A stretch of DNA of 64,000 bases from Adlercreutzia sp910585575 (GCF_951801035.1 NZ_CATOKT010000001.1); one strand, 5' to 3'; positions 25,390 to 34,113 are shown, counted from the first letter of the stretch. Made by a program: numbers and translations. Notes: a model not told the origin generated them from the sequence alone.

Positions 25390-26060
25390 ATACACCTCGT
25401 TCGCTGTCCTCGGACGACCTGCGGAGCTGCGAGAACTCCCTCCCCAAGCGCCCGACACTCTCTCATTTGCTTGCATGCCTTGTTATGCTTGTCTTTCTGA
25501 AAACCTAGCAACTTTACCACTGCCCATGCCATTCCCTCGGGATACTCGGTCAAGGAGTTTCTTTCCTGTAGGAACGGCGAATCGAGAGCGAGCTTGGACC
25601 CGTCTGGCTTCGGGTGAGCGGTTTTGCCCCCTGGCGGCGCTAGACCTGCTTCCCTCTGGCTGCAAACGCACGGTTTTGGAACCGCGTCCCTCAAAACAGC
25701 CTTCTTGCTCGCTCTCTTGGCTTAGAACTGACGGTTTTGGAACACCAAAGCGCGTTTGCCGTTCCAAATACGTGTTTTTGCAGCCAAAACAGCTTACCCG
25801 CAAGGAGTTTTCGCCTCTGCACGTTCCAAAATCGCTTCTTCCAAGCCAAAAGAAGCGCGCTGGGTCATTTTTAAGGACGCGCGACTCGCCAGGGACGCGC
25901 GGATCGTTTCCGTCCGCGTAATAATGTGGTGTCAGTTTGACGGTGGCGCTGCGCGGATATGCGAAATCCCCTAGGATAAGGGTCATCGATTTCCGACAGA
26001 GAAAGCGTGCTGGGGCGAAAAGTCCAGGGTCGACGCTTTCCGCGAAAGGGTGTTTCCGGT
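25390..26060. other. Non-coding stretch with short dispersed repeats
   Basis: No credible gene. Two copies of CGGTTTTGGAAC (25671-25682, 25732-25743) are followed by two inverted, shortened copies CGTTCCAAA (25760-25768) and CGTTCCAAAA (25822-25831), a BIME-like two-forward, two-reverse arrangement. Promoters of the divergent MFS-CBS and CNNM genes must lie at the two ends. Confidence 0.4.
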
Positions 26061-27371
26061 ATGTATACCGCCATATGCTTACTGCTCGTGCTGTTCTTCC
26101 TGCTTATGAACGCATTTTTCGTAGTAGCCGAGTTCGCGCTCGTCCGTGTGCGCAAAAGCCAGATCGACATGGCCGTGGCCGAGAAGCGGCGCGGCGCCGA
26201 GGCCGCCCGCGACGTGACCACCCACATCAACGCCTACCTGTCCGCCTGCCAGCTGGGCATCACCCTTGCCTCCCTGGCCATCGGCTGGCTGGGCGAACCG
26301 GCCGTTTCCGCCGTGCTGGAAGCGCCGCTGCTGGCCTGGGGCTTCCCCGAGTCGGCCGTGTACCCCATCTGTGTGGCCGTGGGCTTCTTCATCGTTACCA
26401 CGCTGCATGTGGTAGTGGGCGAGCTCATCCCGAAATCCTTCGCCATCTTCTCCACCGAGAAGTACGCGCTGCACACCGCGGGTCCGCTGCGCGTGTTCTA
26501 CCGCATCACCTACCCTGTCATGGTCATCTTCAACGGCATCACCAACGGCGTCATGCGCCTGTTCGGCCATGACCCGGCCGACGAGCACGAGGTGTACACC
26601 GGCGAGGAGATCAAGCTGCTCATCGACGAATCCACGGAGAACGGCCTGATTGGCGCCGAGGAAAACGAGTTCGTGGACAACATCTTCGATCTGGGCGACA
26701 AGGACGCCGAGGGCATCATGACCCCCCGCACCGATGTCATTTGCCTGAACCTGGAAGACTCGCTGGAAGAGAACCTCGAGCTGATTCGCCAGTACAAGTA
26801 CTCGCGCTACCCGGTGTGCAACGGATCGAAAGACCACATGGTGGGCTTTGTGCACACGAAAGACCTGGTAGACATGCCGCTGGACACCCCCGTGGCCGAT
26901 TGGAACATCCGCGAGCTTCCGCCGGTTCCCGAGGGCATTCCCATTGCCAAGCTGCTGGAAACCATGCAGGAAGGCCGCACGAAGATCTGTGTCGTGGTTG
27001 ACGAGCACGGCGGCACGGCCGGCATCGTCACCATGAGCGACATCATGGAGCAGATTGTGGGCCGCATCGATGACGAGTACGTCCACGACACCGACGACGA
27101 CGTGGAGCAGATGCCCGACGGCACGTACCAGATCAACGGCACTTTGGGCATTAACGAACTAGTAGAAATCCTTGGTTTCGAGCCGGAAGAGGCGGCCGAC
27201 GTGGAAACGGCCGGCGGTCTGCTGCTCTCGCTGTTCGATCGCATTCCCGGTGAGGGCGATGTGTGCGTCCTGGAGGACAAGGGCACCAAGGTTACCTTCA
27301 CCGTGCTGACCATGGATCGCCTGCGCATCGACCGCATCGGGATGGCTATCGAGCGCCCGGACGCAGAGTAA
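26061..27371 (+). CDS. CNNM/CorC-HlyC family membrane protein with CBS pair
   Basis: The 436-residue protein has an N-terminal CNNM (DUF21) domain of about four membrane segments ('LLMNAFFVVAEFALVRVRKSQ', 'LGITLASLAIGWLGEP', 'VVVGELIPKSFAI'), a CBS pair in the middle ('IMTPRTDVICL', 'YSRYPVC', 'VDEHGGTAGIVTMSDIMEQIVG') and a C-terminal CorC_HlyC domain. Family members mediate magnesium/cobalt efflux; the older name hemolysin C is misleading. The start MYTAICLL, with AAAGGG ten bases upstream, begins right at the first TM; a longer frame adds 18 basic residues. A strong terminator follows at 27413. Confidence 0.9.
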   Translation: MYTAICLLLVLFFLLMNAFFVVAEFALVRVRKSQIDMAVAEKRRGAEAARDVTTHINAYLSACQLGITLASLAIGWLGEPAVSAVLEAPLLAWGFPESAVYPICVAVGFFIVTTLHVVVGELIPKSFAIFSTEKYALHTAGPLRVFYRITYPVMVIFNGITNGVMRLFGHDPADEHEVYTGEEIKLLIDESTENGLIGAEENEFVDNIFDLGDKDAEGIMTPRTDVICLNLEDSLEENLELIRQYKYSRYPVCNGSKDHMVGFVHTKDLVDMPLDTPVADWNIRELPPVPEGIPIAKLLETMQEGRTKICVVVDEHGGTAGIVTMSDIMEQIVGRIDDEYVHDTDDDVEQMPDGTYQINGTLGINELVEILGFEPEEAADVETAGGLLLSLFDRIPGEGDVCVLEDKGTKVTFTVLTMDRLRIDRIGMAIERPDAE

Positions 27372-27412
27372 GGGCGCCCTGTCCGTCCGCGAGCTCTTTC
27401 CCTGAGACACGT

Positions 27413-27440
27413 GAAAAGGCTCCTTTTGGAGCCTTTTCTT
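27413..27440 (+). terminator. Terminator of the CNNM/CorC gene
   Basis: GAAAAGGCTCC, TTTT loop, GGAGCCTTTTC (27413-27438), followed by TT; the stem is perfect and begins 41 bp after the stop codon. Confidence 0.85.
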
Positions 27441-27491
27441 GTTGCTGGGGGCTGCTTCCACCGGGCAGCAGAAGCCAAGGTTGGGGTCCGT

Positions 27492-27538
27492 GGTTCCAGA
27501 ATCGGGAAAGGTTCCAGAATTAGGGGATTTGGTTCCCT
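27492..27538 (-). repeat. Short repeat units, type C
   Basis: GGTTCCAGAAT starts at 27492 and again at 27510; the second continues to TTTGGTTCCC, matching the reverse complement of the units at 9295-9360. A looser match lies near 27620-27650. Confidence 0.5.
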
Positions 27539-27666
27539 CTCTTGCGTTTAAGAGGATTTATGACCTGGGGTTTTACGAAGCGGAGGGACCGAACCCCTCG
27601 TTTTTGACAGCCGGCGGGAAACCAAATTGGTCACTCTGGGAATCTGGGAGTTCAAGCTACCTGACC

Positions 27667-27819
27667 GCGGACGGCCCCGGCGCTCCCTGCGGGCACGCGC
27701 CGCTCCGCTGCTCGCTTCGCTCGTGCGCTGCGCTCCTTCATGCTTTTGCCTGGCGACCTTTGGTCGCCTTTCTTTTTGGTGTTCAGACGGTGCCCTCCGG
27801 GGATGCCGGGGCCGTCCGC
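27667..27819 (-). repeat. Structured intergenic repeat, type A copy 2
   Basis: Perfect 15-bp arms GCGGACGGCCCCGGC (27667-27681) and its complement (27805-27819) enclose the reverse complement of the core at 9022-9140: the 20-mer block at 27779-27798 is identical to 9022-9041, and the 62-bp block at 27684-27747 is nearly identical. The inner hairpin is GGCGACC/GGTCGCC (27752-27768) in place of GCGAGC/GCTCGC. The element ends at the last base of the amidohydrolase stop codon. Confidence 0.7.
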
Positions 27820-28640
27820 TACTCCCCTTGGGCTTGCGGCAGAAGGTCGCTTTCTTCTACGCCGATGAAGCGTAGGGCATTTTTCCAGGTGATGGCTTCG
27901 AATTCTTCCTGGGTGAAGCCCATAGACGCCAACATGTTCAGCTCCGACACGGGGCTCCACATGGGGAAGTCGCTGCCGAACATCACGCGCTCGATGCCGT
28001 AGGCACGCGCCAGCTCCACCGTGCGACGGGGGCCAAGGAATTCCAGGGCGCTCGAGGTGTCGATGTAGCAGTTCTCATCTTCGAGGATTTCAAGGGCATA
28101 GTCGAAGATAGACCAGCCGCCGAAGTGGGCGGCATCCACTACCAGGTTGGGGAAGGTGTGCAGGATCTTCTTCAGGCGCCTTGGGTGTGAGAAGTCGTAG
28201 CGGTAGTCTCCCGTGTGGATGACGATGGGAAGGCGGCCCTCGATGCATTCGTACAGGCGCATGAGACGCGGGTCGTCCATGTTCACGCGCTGGTTGTCGG
28301 GATGAATCTTCACGCCCTTCAGGCCCAGATCAATGGCGCGATCGATTTCATCTTCTACGTTCTCGTAGTCTTGATGCATGGTGGCGAAGCCGATGAAGTT
28401 GTCATGGGCGGCGCACTGCTCGGCCACGAAGTCGTTGATGGTCTCTACTTGGGAGGGGCTGGTGGCCACCGAGTGCACCAGGTGATGGGTGATGGGCGAA
28501 CCCTCACAGGTGTCGAGAAGCGCCTGGGCCGACGCGTCGGGAGCGTCCATGTGGGCCGAGTAGAACTTCCCCACCGACCCAACGGCCTTCTGAGAAATCT
28601 TCTCGGGATAGATATGGGAATGGGCATCGATGATGGGCAT
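27819..28640 (-). CDS. Amidohydrolase-superfamily TIM-barrel hydrolase
   Basis: The 273-residue enzyme begins 'IIDAHSHIYPEK', giving the HxH metal pair, and continues with 'GLKGVKIHPDNQ', 'IVIHTGDYRYDF', 'NLVVDAAHFGGW' and the final metal aspartate in 'VMFGSDFPMW'. These are the marks of the PF04909 amidohydrolase-2 group, which includes decarboxylases and lactonases. The substrate is unknown. The start MPIIDAHSH has AAGGA upstream; the open frame extends 107 codons further but into the tRNA region and without support. It converges with nothing; its stop codon touches the type A repeat. Confidence 0.85.
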   Translation of the reverse strand: MPIIDAHSHIYPEKISQKAVGSVGKFYSAHMDAPDASAQALLDTCEGSPITHHLVHSVATSPSQVETINDFVAEQCAAHDNFIGFATMHQDYENVEDEIDRAIDLGLKGVKIHPDNQRVNMDDPRLMRLYECIEGRLPIVIHTGDYRYDFSHPRRLKKILHTFPNLVVDAAHFGGWSIFDYALEILEDENCYIDTSSALEFLGPRRTVELARAYGIERVMFGSDFPMWSPVSELNMLASMGFTQEEFEAITWKNALRFIGVEESDLLPQAQGE

Positions 28641-28769
28641 GGCTCTTCCTTCGTCTCGCTCTTTGGCACCATTGTACGCAGAGCGTCGAACGGGCGAAAC
28701 GGTCAAATCGCCGAAAGCAGGGCTTCCCCGGCCGACTTGTGCAAATACCCTCCATCCCGCGAAAATTTT

Positions 28770-28798
28770 CTTGAGGTGCCGCCAAGGCTGCGCTATAC
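28770..28798 (+). promoter_or_regulatory. Promoter of tRNA-Ser(GGA)
   Basis: -35 TTGAGG (28770-28775), 17-bp spacer, -10 TATACT (28793-28798), ending 38 bp before the mature tRNA 5' end. Confidence 0.75.
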
Positions 28799-28836
28799 TT
28801 CTAAGACGCTTCACTTCGGTGGAGCAGACGCTATGC

Positions 28837-28928
28837 GGAGAGATGTCCGAGCTGGCCGAAGGAGCACGATTGGAAATCGTGTATGCCCCAAAAGGGTATC
28901 TGGGGTTCGAATCCCCATCTCTCCGCCA
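28837..28928 (+). tRNA. tRNA-Ser(GGA)
   Basis: A 92-nt class II tRNA with a long variable arm: acceptor GGAGAGA, anticodon loop TTGGAAA (anticodon GGA), T-arm GGTTCGAATCC and encoded CCA at 28926-28928. It decodes UCC/UCU. Confidence 0.95.
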
Positions 28929-28991
28929 GATTTTCCCGCGAGCCGTAAGGCTCGCTTGCATATAACGCCCCGTGTGGGCTTCACCCCAAGC

Positions 28992-29084
28992 GGAGGGGTG
29001 GCAGAGTGGTTGAATGCGGCGGTCTCGAAAACCGTTTCACCGGTAACCCCGGTGACGAGGGTTCGAATCCCTCCTCCTCCGCCA
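28992..29084 (+). tRNA. tRNA-Ser(CGA)
   Basis: A 93-nt class II tRNA with anticodon loop CTCGAAA (anticodon CGA), a long variable arm, T-arm GGTTCGAATCC and encoded CCA at 29082-29084. It decodes UCG. It lies 63 bp after tRNA-Ser(GGA), probably co-transcribed. Its 3' end is duplicated at 29227-29248. Confidence 0.95.
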
Positions 29085-29322
29085 TTTGAACTCAGCTCCC
29101 GGCAACGGGAGTTTTTTCATTTCAGGAGGTCGTGCGATTCGAACCCTGCGAAGGCAGAACAGCCCAGTGGGCTGTTCTGGGCCGAGCGAAGCGAGGTCTC
29201 GCGAATTCGCCGAAGGCGAAGGCGCGTCGAATCCCTCCTCCTCCGCCAGTTTACTTTCTACAATATAGCCCCTACCTGTAGCGGTATGTCCCAAACAAGT
29301 TGGGATTCGAACCCTGCGAAGG
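29063..29322 (+). repeat. Duplicated tRNA-Ser 3' end with following repeat (attachment-site-like)
   Basis: The last 22 bases of tRNA-Ser(CGA), starting TCGAATCCCTCC (29063-29084), recur exactly at 29227-29248 without the rest of the tRNA. Each copy is followed after about 51-55 bp by the identical 19-mer GATTCGAACCCTGCGAAGG (29136-29154, 29304-29322). A hairpin CAGAACAGCCC-agt-GGGCTGTTCTG sits between (29155-29179). This looks like a tandem duplication or the scar of an element that used the tRNA 3' end as attachment site. Confidence 0.6.
29096..29117 (+). terminator. Terminator of the tRNA-Ser pair
   Basis: CTCCCG, loop GCAA, CGGGAG, then six T (29112-29117), 12 bp after the tRNA 3' end. 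Confidence 0.85.
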
Positions 29323-29398
29323 ATCGTCCTCTTTCTGGCTAGTTTTTTGCGTTTTGTTAGCAGCGAATGGGCTTGAGTGGCAATGCCGCGGGCTTCTC

Positions 29399-29455
29399 GA
29401 TGGAAAACCCTCTTTGTTTGGCCGTGTGTTGGCCAACAAGACGGTGTTTTCCATC
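29399..29455. repeat. Isolated central hairpin of the type B element
   Basis: GATGGAAAAC and GTTTTCCATC close a hairpin whose inner arms are TTTGGCC/GGCCAA around a 7-nt GTGTGTT loop. The order GGAAAA - TTGGCC - N7 - GGCCAA - TTTTCC is the same as in the middle of the type B copies at 10900 and 53022, but the outer arms are missing here. Confidence 0.5.
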
Positions 29456-29561
29456 GCGCCTCGTTCGAGCCGGTTAACGTATCGTAAAAAAGAGTTCTAA
29501 ATCTCGCCTGGAGCTTTTGCGCGCGGTCGGCTTCCCAGCATGGCGCCTAACACGTACTTAA

Positions 29562-30389
29562 TTAAGCCCCCACGATGCTGTACTGGCCGTGGGTTTCTAC
29601 TACTTCGAGGGGGACTTCGAACAGGCTTGTCATCGCGTCGCTGGTAAGCAGCTCTTTCTTGGGGCCGTCGGCGACGAGGCGGCCTTCCTTCACCAGCAGC
29701 AGCCGCTGGATTTCCGGCACGATATCTTCGGGATAGTGCGTCACCAGCATCACGGCACGACCCTCCTGAGCCAGCTGACTCATGGTGCGCCGCACGTGAT
29801 ACATGCCCGCTGGATCAAGGCCCGTGCAGGGCTCGTCGAAAATGAGAACATCCGGCTCGTGCACCAGGGCGCGGGCGATGAGCACGCGGCGCGCTTGGCC
29901 TGTCGACAGGGTGAGAATGTCGCGATCGGCCAAGTCGGCGATGCCGAGAACTTCCATAGTGGCACGCGCCTGAGCACGCTGAGCCTCCGTCACTTCGCGA
30001 CGCAGGGGAATGCCGAGAGACCCAAAGAGACCCCCGGCCACCACATCGGCCGCTGGCAAATGCACACGAATTTGATCCTGCATCGACGAGGACACCACTC
30101 CCATAGCCCGCTTGATGTCGGCCAAGGTGGTGCGCGCGCTTCCCCGGAACAACACGGGGGCCTCGTCGCGATGGAGGGGATGCACCTCGCGCGTAAGCAA
30201 GCCGATGAAGGTGGATTTCCCTGAGCCATTGGGGCCGAGCAGCGCCACCGACTCACCTTCGGGCAGGGAAAACTCCCCTACCGAGAGAATCGTGCGCCCC
30301 GCGCGGCGGACACAGGCATCGCGCAGGTGCACGAGAGGGGGCGAGGAAAGGCCGCCGTGCGCGACAGGGGCAGCTTCAACACGACTCAT
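29562..30389 (-). CDS. ABC transporter ATP-binding protein
   Basis: The 275-residue ATPase has Walker A 'GPNGSGKST', a Q-loop region 'SSSMQDQIR', the signature 'LSTGQARRV' (a variant of LSGGQ), Walker B 'VLIFDEP' and switch histidine in 'MLVTHYPED'. It most resembles YlmA/ModF-like stand-alone ATPases. No permease gene is next to it, so the partner must be elsewhere or it works in another role. The start MSRVEAAPV is supported by GGGAGAG upstream; the longer frame contains that site. It follows the PrsA-like gene after a hairpin. Confidence 0.88.
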   Translation of the reverse strand: MSRVEAAPVAHGGLSSPPLVHLRDACVRRAGRTILSVGEFSLPEGESVALLGPNGSGKSTFIGLLTREVHPLHRDEAPVLFRGSARTTLADIKRAMGVVSSSMQDQIRVHLPAADVVAGGLFGSLGIPLRREVTEAQRAQARATMEVLGIADLADRDILTLSTGQARRVLIARALVHEPDVLIFDEPCTGLDPAGMYHVRRTMSQLAQEGRAVMLVTHYPEDIVPEIQRLLLVKEGRLVADGPKKELLTSDAMTSLFEVPLEVVETHGQYSIVGA

Positions 30390-30412
30390 GGATCCGTCTC
30401 TCCCTTTCATGC

Positions 30413-30444
30413 GGAAGCGCCCGCTCAAACGAGCGGGCGCTTCC
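30413..30444 (-). terminator. Strong hairpin between the foldase and ABC genes
   Basis: GGAAGCGCCCGCTC, loop AAAC, GAGCGGGCGCTTCC: a perfect 14-bp stem, 38 bp after the foldase stop. The T-run is poor on the minus strand, so termination may be partial. Confidence 0.7.
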
Positions 30445-30482
30445 TTCTCTCTCCTCGCAAGGAAAACCCTCGCGGTGTAACC

Positions 30483-31775
30483 TTATTCGGCAGCGGCGTC
30501 GCCTTCACCCGAGTCGCCCTGAGCGGCTTCGTCGCCCTCGGCGGCATCGCCCTCGGCCGCCTGATCGGCAGCTTCAGCGCCCTCCGCGGAGCCTTCCTCG
30601 GAGCTCGCCACATCACCCTCGGCAGCGGCATCGCCTTCGGTGGTGCCCTCAACGGTATCCACGGTCACGGGGTTGCCGTTCTCGTCAGTACCGGTGATCA
30701 GGCCACTCGTGTCGTCTTCGCTCTTCTGGTAGTTCGCCATATCGACGTAGTAGGGAAGCCCCTCAGGCATGTCGTTCACCTGGATGTCGGCGCCTTCACG
30801 CTGCTCCTCCACCCACGCGTAGTACGCCTGAGACTCGTTGGAGGAGGTGAGCATGGCCTTCACGGCCTCCTGGAACTCCTCGGGCAGTTGATCCATGCTC
30901 GTCAGGTCTTCGGGAGCCTCAAACACGTCGGTGCACTCGATGATGTGAATGCCGTAGCTGCTGGGAACCAAGCCGCTGATCTCGCCCTTTTTCAGCTCGT
31001 TCAGGGCATCGGTGTACTCAGTAACGAAGCTGGTCAGCTTGTCCCAGCCCACATTGCCGCCGTCGGCAGCCGAAGCCGTGTCCTTGGAGTAGGACTCGGC
31101 GGCCGTGGCGAAGTCCAGCTCGCCGGCCTGCAGCTTCTCGAGCACCTCCTTGGCCAAGTCCTCATCGCTAGCGTCGAACAGAATGTGGGAGGATTTCTTC
31201 GCACCGTCGTAGCTGGGCACGTAGGTCTTCGCCGAGGTGAGCAGCTCTTCCTCGGTGGGCTCCTCGGAGCCCTCGGCCACCTTGGTGCGCAACTGCTGGG
31301 ACACCAGCGAGAGCTCGATGTTCTCGCGGTACTCGTCCTCAGTCATGCCCACGGCCTCGAGCGCGGCGGCCCAGGCCTCGTCGGTGTCGTAGTTGCTGCG
31401 CATGGACTCGACGTACTGGTTGACCTCTTCCTCGTCGGCATGAATGTCCATAGACTCGCTGCCCTGCTTGATAAGCTCCTGGTCAACGTAGGAGTCGATG
31501 ATCTCTTGGCGCACGCTTTCGGGGGTGTAGTCGTTCTCGGCAAGCCACTGGCCCCAAGAGTCCTCGTCGGTGGTGCCCATCTGCTCGCGGATGCCCTCGA
31601 TGGCCGCCGTCACGGTATCTTCCTGAATTTCGACGCCGTTCACCGTGGCGGCAACGCCCCCCGTATAGGTCTGCTTGTTCTGTCCGTCGCCCTCGGCGCA
31701 ACCCATGACGCTTACCGCGCACAGGGCGGCCAGGCTGACGGCGGCAAAAGACTTCGCAAAAAACCGTTTCTTCAT
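30483..31775 (-). CDS. PrsA-like peptidyl-prolyl isomerase lipoprotein
   Basis: The 430-residue protein has a lipoprotein signal (MKKRFFAKSF ... 'SVMGCA', C26), a SurA-N-like helical chaperone region, then a parvulin-type rotamase domain ('KKSSHILFDASDEDLAKEVL', 'DFATAAESYSKD', 'GGNVGW', 'GLVPSSYGIHIIECTD'). It should assist folding of exported proteins at the outer face of the membrane. The last 65 residues are a strongly acidic Ala/Glu/Gly low-complexity tail, unusual for PrsA. A promoter TTGTTA-18-GACAAT lies upstream (31861-31890). Confidence 0.88.
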   Translation of the reverse strand: MKKRFFAKSFAAVSLAALCAVSVMGCAEGDGQNKQTYTGGVAATVNGVEIQEDTVTAAIEGIREQMGTTDEDSWGQWLAENDYTPESVRQEIIDSYVDQELIKQGSESMDIHADEEEVNQYVESMRSNYDTDEAWAAALEAVGMTEDEYRENIELSLVSQQLRTKVAEGSEEPTEEELLTSAKTYVPSYDGAKKSSHILFDASDEDLAKEVLEKLQAGELDFATAAESYSKDTASAADGGNVGWDKLTSFVTEYTDALNELKKGEISGLVPSSYGIHIIECTDVFEAPEDLTSMDQLPEEFQEAVKAMLTSSNESQAYYAWVEEQREGADIQVNDMPEGLPYYVDMANYQKSEDDTSGLITGTDENGNPVTVDTVEGTTEGDAAAEGDVASSEEGSAEGAEAADQAAEGDAAEGDEAAQGDSGEGDAAAE

Positions 31776-31860
31776 AGATACCTTCCCTCATAGGCGACGG
31801 GGCTGCGTATTTCGTTTCTCAGGTGCGTTTTTGAGACAGTCCCCGATGATTTCGTCCTGC

Positions 31861-31890
31861 ATTGTCCCACGGCTTACCGCTTGGTAACAA
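31861..31890 (-). promoter_or_regulatory. Promoter of the PrsA-like gene
   Basis: On the minus strand -35 TTGTTA (31885-31890), 18-bp spacer, -10 GACAAT (31861-31866), about 85 bp upstream of the start codon. Confidence 0.5.
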
Positions 31891-31946
31891 CCGACGCACA
31901 ATTTGACCACTTTTGATTCACGTATCGTCAATGACTGCAAAGAAAG

Positions 31947-31984
31947 AAACCCCATGTCAACTATGAGTAATTGACATGGGGTTT
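31947..31984 (-). terminator. Terminator downstream of typA
   Basis: A perfect 14-bp stem (AAACCCCATGTCAA / TTGACATGGGGTTT) with a 10-nt loop, followed on the minus strand by CTTTCTTT. It lies 134 bp after the typA stop. Confidence 0.85.
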
Positions 31985-32117
31985 GATGTGAGAAGGAGAC
32001 GCGTTCACAGGCGCGCCCAAGGCAGCCGGCGGGGAGCCGGCAGGCGCGAGGAACAACGCCTAGGAAAGCCGCCGCGCCGGCATCCCTGTCAAGCGCAGCA
32101 GCCGTTGCCGAAACGTG

Positions 32118-33929
32118 CTATTTCTTAGCGGCCTTCTTGCGGTCGGTGGCGGACAGCAGGCGCTTGCGCAGGCGGATGGATTCCGGCGTCACCTCGACCA
32201 GCTCGTCGTCTTCGATGTACTCCAAGGCCTCTTCCAGCGTGAAGGTGATGGGCGGCGTCAGCTGAATGGCCTTGTCAGCCGAGCTGGAACGCTGGTTGCC
32301 CAGGTTCTTCGTCTTCTCGACGTTCACCACCATGTCGCCTTCCTTGGCCGACTCGCCCACGATCATGCCCTCGTAGCACTCGTCGCCCGGGCTCACGAAC
32401 AAGCGCCCGCGCTCCTGCAGCGTGTCGAGGGCGTAGGCCACCGCCTTGCCCGTGGACATGGCAATCATGCCACCGTTCTTGCGGCCAGCCATCTCGCCCG
32501 AGAAGGGACCGTACTCCTTGAAGTGGTGGAACAGCACCGCCTCGCCGTGGGTGGCGTTGAGAATGCGTGTCTTCAGGCCCATGGTGCCGCGGGAGGGGAT
32601 GCGGAAGGTGAGGTGCGTCATGGTCTCGTCCTGGGCCATGTCCTCCATGATGCCCCCCGCGGTGCCCATGACCTCGATGGCCTTGCCGGCATACTCGTTG
32701 GGCACGTCCACCGTGGCTTCCTCGATGGGCTCCAGCTTGCTGCCGTCGGCGGCCTTCTTGTACACCACACGGGGGCGGCCCACCTGGAACTCGAAGCCCT
32801 CGCGACGCATGGTTTCCATGAGCACGGACAGGTGCAGCACGCCACGGCCGGCCACCTCGATGCCCGTCTTGTCCTCAAGCTCGTTGATGCGCATGGAGAT
32901 GTTGCTCTCCTTCTCGCGCATGAGGCGCTCCTTCAGCTGGCGACCGCCCACAATGTCGCCCTCGCGACCAACCAGGGGGCTAGTGGACGCCTCGAAGACG
33001 ACGGCCATGGTGGGCTCCTCTACGGCGATGGGGGCCATCTCCACAGGACTCTCGGGGTCGGTGATGATGTCGCCGATGTCAGCGTCCTCAATGCCGATGA
33101 CGGCCACGATGTCGCCTGCATCGGCGGCTACCACTTCGGCCTTGCCCAAGTTCTCGAAGGTGTACACCTTGCGAATTTGGGCCTTGCGCTCGGTGCCGTC
33201 GGGCTTGACCACCAGCACCTGCTCCTTCTCGTGGAGCGTGCCGCTTACCAGGCGACCGACGCCGATGCGGCCCTCGTAGGAGCTGTGGTCCACGGTGCAC
33301 ACCTGCAGAGCCACGGGGCCGTCGATGTCCACGTCGGGCGCGGGAATTTCATCCAGAATGGTATCGAGCAGCGGCACCATGTCCATGTTGCCGTCATCGG
33401 GAGTCATGCGCGCGTAGCCGTTGACAGCCGATGCGTAGACCACAGGGAAGTCGAGCTGCTCATCGGTGGCGCCCAGTTCAACCATGAGGTCGAACACCTT
33501 GTCCACGGCGCCCTCGGGGTCGGCGTTGGGACGGTCAATTTTGTTGACCACCACCACGATGCGCAGACCGCGCTCCAGGGCGTGGGACAGCACGAAGCGT
33601 GTCTGGGGCTTCGGGCCCTCGTAGGCGTCGACAATGAGCAGGGCGCCGTCGGCCATGTTCAGGACGCGCTCCACCTCGCCGCCGAAGTCGGCATGGCCCG
33701 GGGTGTCGATGACGTTGATCTTCACGCCCTTGTAGGTGATGGAAATGTTCTTGGACAAAATGGTGATGCCGCGCTCGCGCTCCTGGTCGTTGGAGTCGAG
33801 GACGCGCTCTTCCACCTGCTGGTTCTCGCGGAAGACGTGGGACGACCACAGCAGACGATCGACCAGCGTGGTTTTGCCGTGATCGACGTGGGCGATGATG
33901 GCGACGTTGCGAATGTTCTCTTGCTTCAT
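32118..33929 (-). CDS. typA: Ribosome-associated GTPase TypA/BipA
   Basis: The 603-residue product is a full-length translational GTPase: G1 'AHVDHGKTT', switch I 'ERGITI', G3 'DTPGHADFGGEVERV', G4 'NKIDR', then EF-G-like domains II, III and V and the BipA-specific C-terminal domain ('GRLFVSPGDECYEGMIVGE', 'LRKRLLSATDRKKAAKK'). TypA binds the 70S ribosome and helps 50S assembly and stress adaptation. The start MKQENIRNVAIIAHV fits the family exactly. It is transcribed alone and ends in a terminator. Confidence 0.97.
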   Translation of the reverse strand: MKQENIRNVAIIAHVDHGKTTLVDRLLWSSHVFRENQQVEERVLDSNDQERERGITILSKNISITYKGVKINVIDTPGHADFGGEVERVLNMADGALLIVDAYEGPKPQTRFVLSHALERGLRIVVVVNKIDRPNADPEGAVDKVFDLMVELGATDEQLDFPVVYASAVNGYARMTPDDGNMDMVPLLDTILDEIPAPDVDIDGPVALQVCTVDHSSYEGRIGVGRLVSGTLHEKEQVLVVKPDGTERKAQIRKVYTFENLGKAEVVAADAGDIVAVIGIEDADIGDIITDPESPVEMAPIAVEEPTMAVVFEASTSPLVGREGDIVGGRQLKERLMREKESNISMRINELEDKTGIEVAGRGVLHLSVLMETMRREGFEFQVGRPRVVYKKAADGSKLEPIEEATVDVPNEYAGKAIEVMGTAGGIMEDMAQDETMTHLTFRIPSRGTMGLKTRILNATHGEAVLFHHFKEYGPFSGEMAGRKNGGMIAMSTGKAVAYALDTLQERGRLFVSPGDECYEGMIVGESAKEGDMVVNVEKTKNLGNQRSSSADKAIQLTPPITFTLEEALEYIEDDELVEVTPESIRLRKRLLSATDRKKAAKK

Positions 33930-34113
33930 GAATCTTCTTTCGTATCGTTTCGTCTCGGGGCGCTTCGCAGAAAACAGCTTGGATGCTCACCTTGAGCGAG
34001 CTGCAAGCTGAAGCGACCTGGGTCACACCGTGCGCCGGTGCGCTGGTGCGCCGCGGACAGCTCTTTTGCTCCTGCGGAGGAACCCCCGAGTATGGGGCCT
34101 GGAAATTATAAGC

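Noticed and set aside
25386..25986. Small minus-strand frames in the gap between the MFS-CBS and CNNM genes
   Set aside because: They run through short inverted repeats, have no ribosome-binding sites and overlap the well-supported MFS start.
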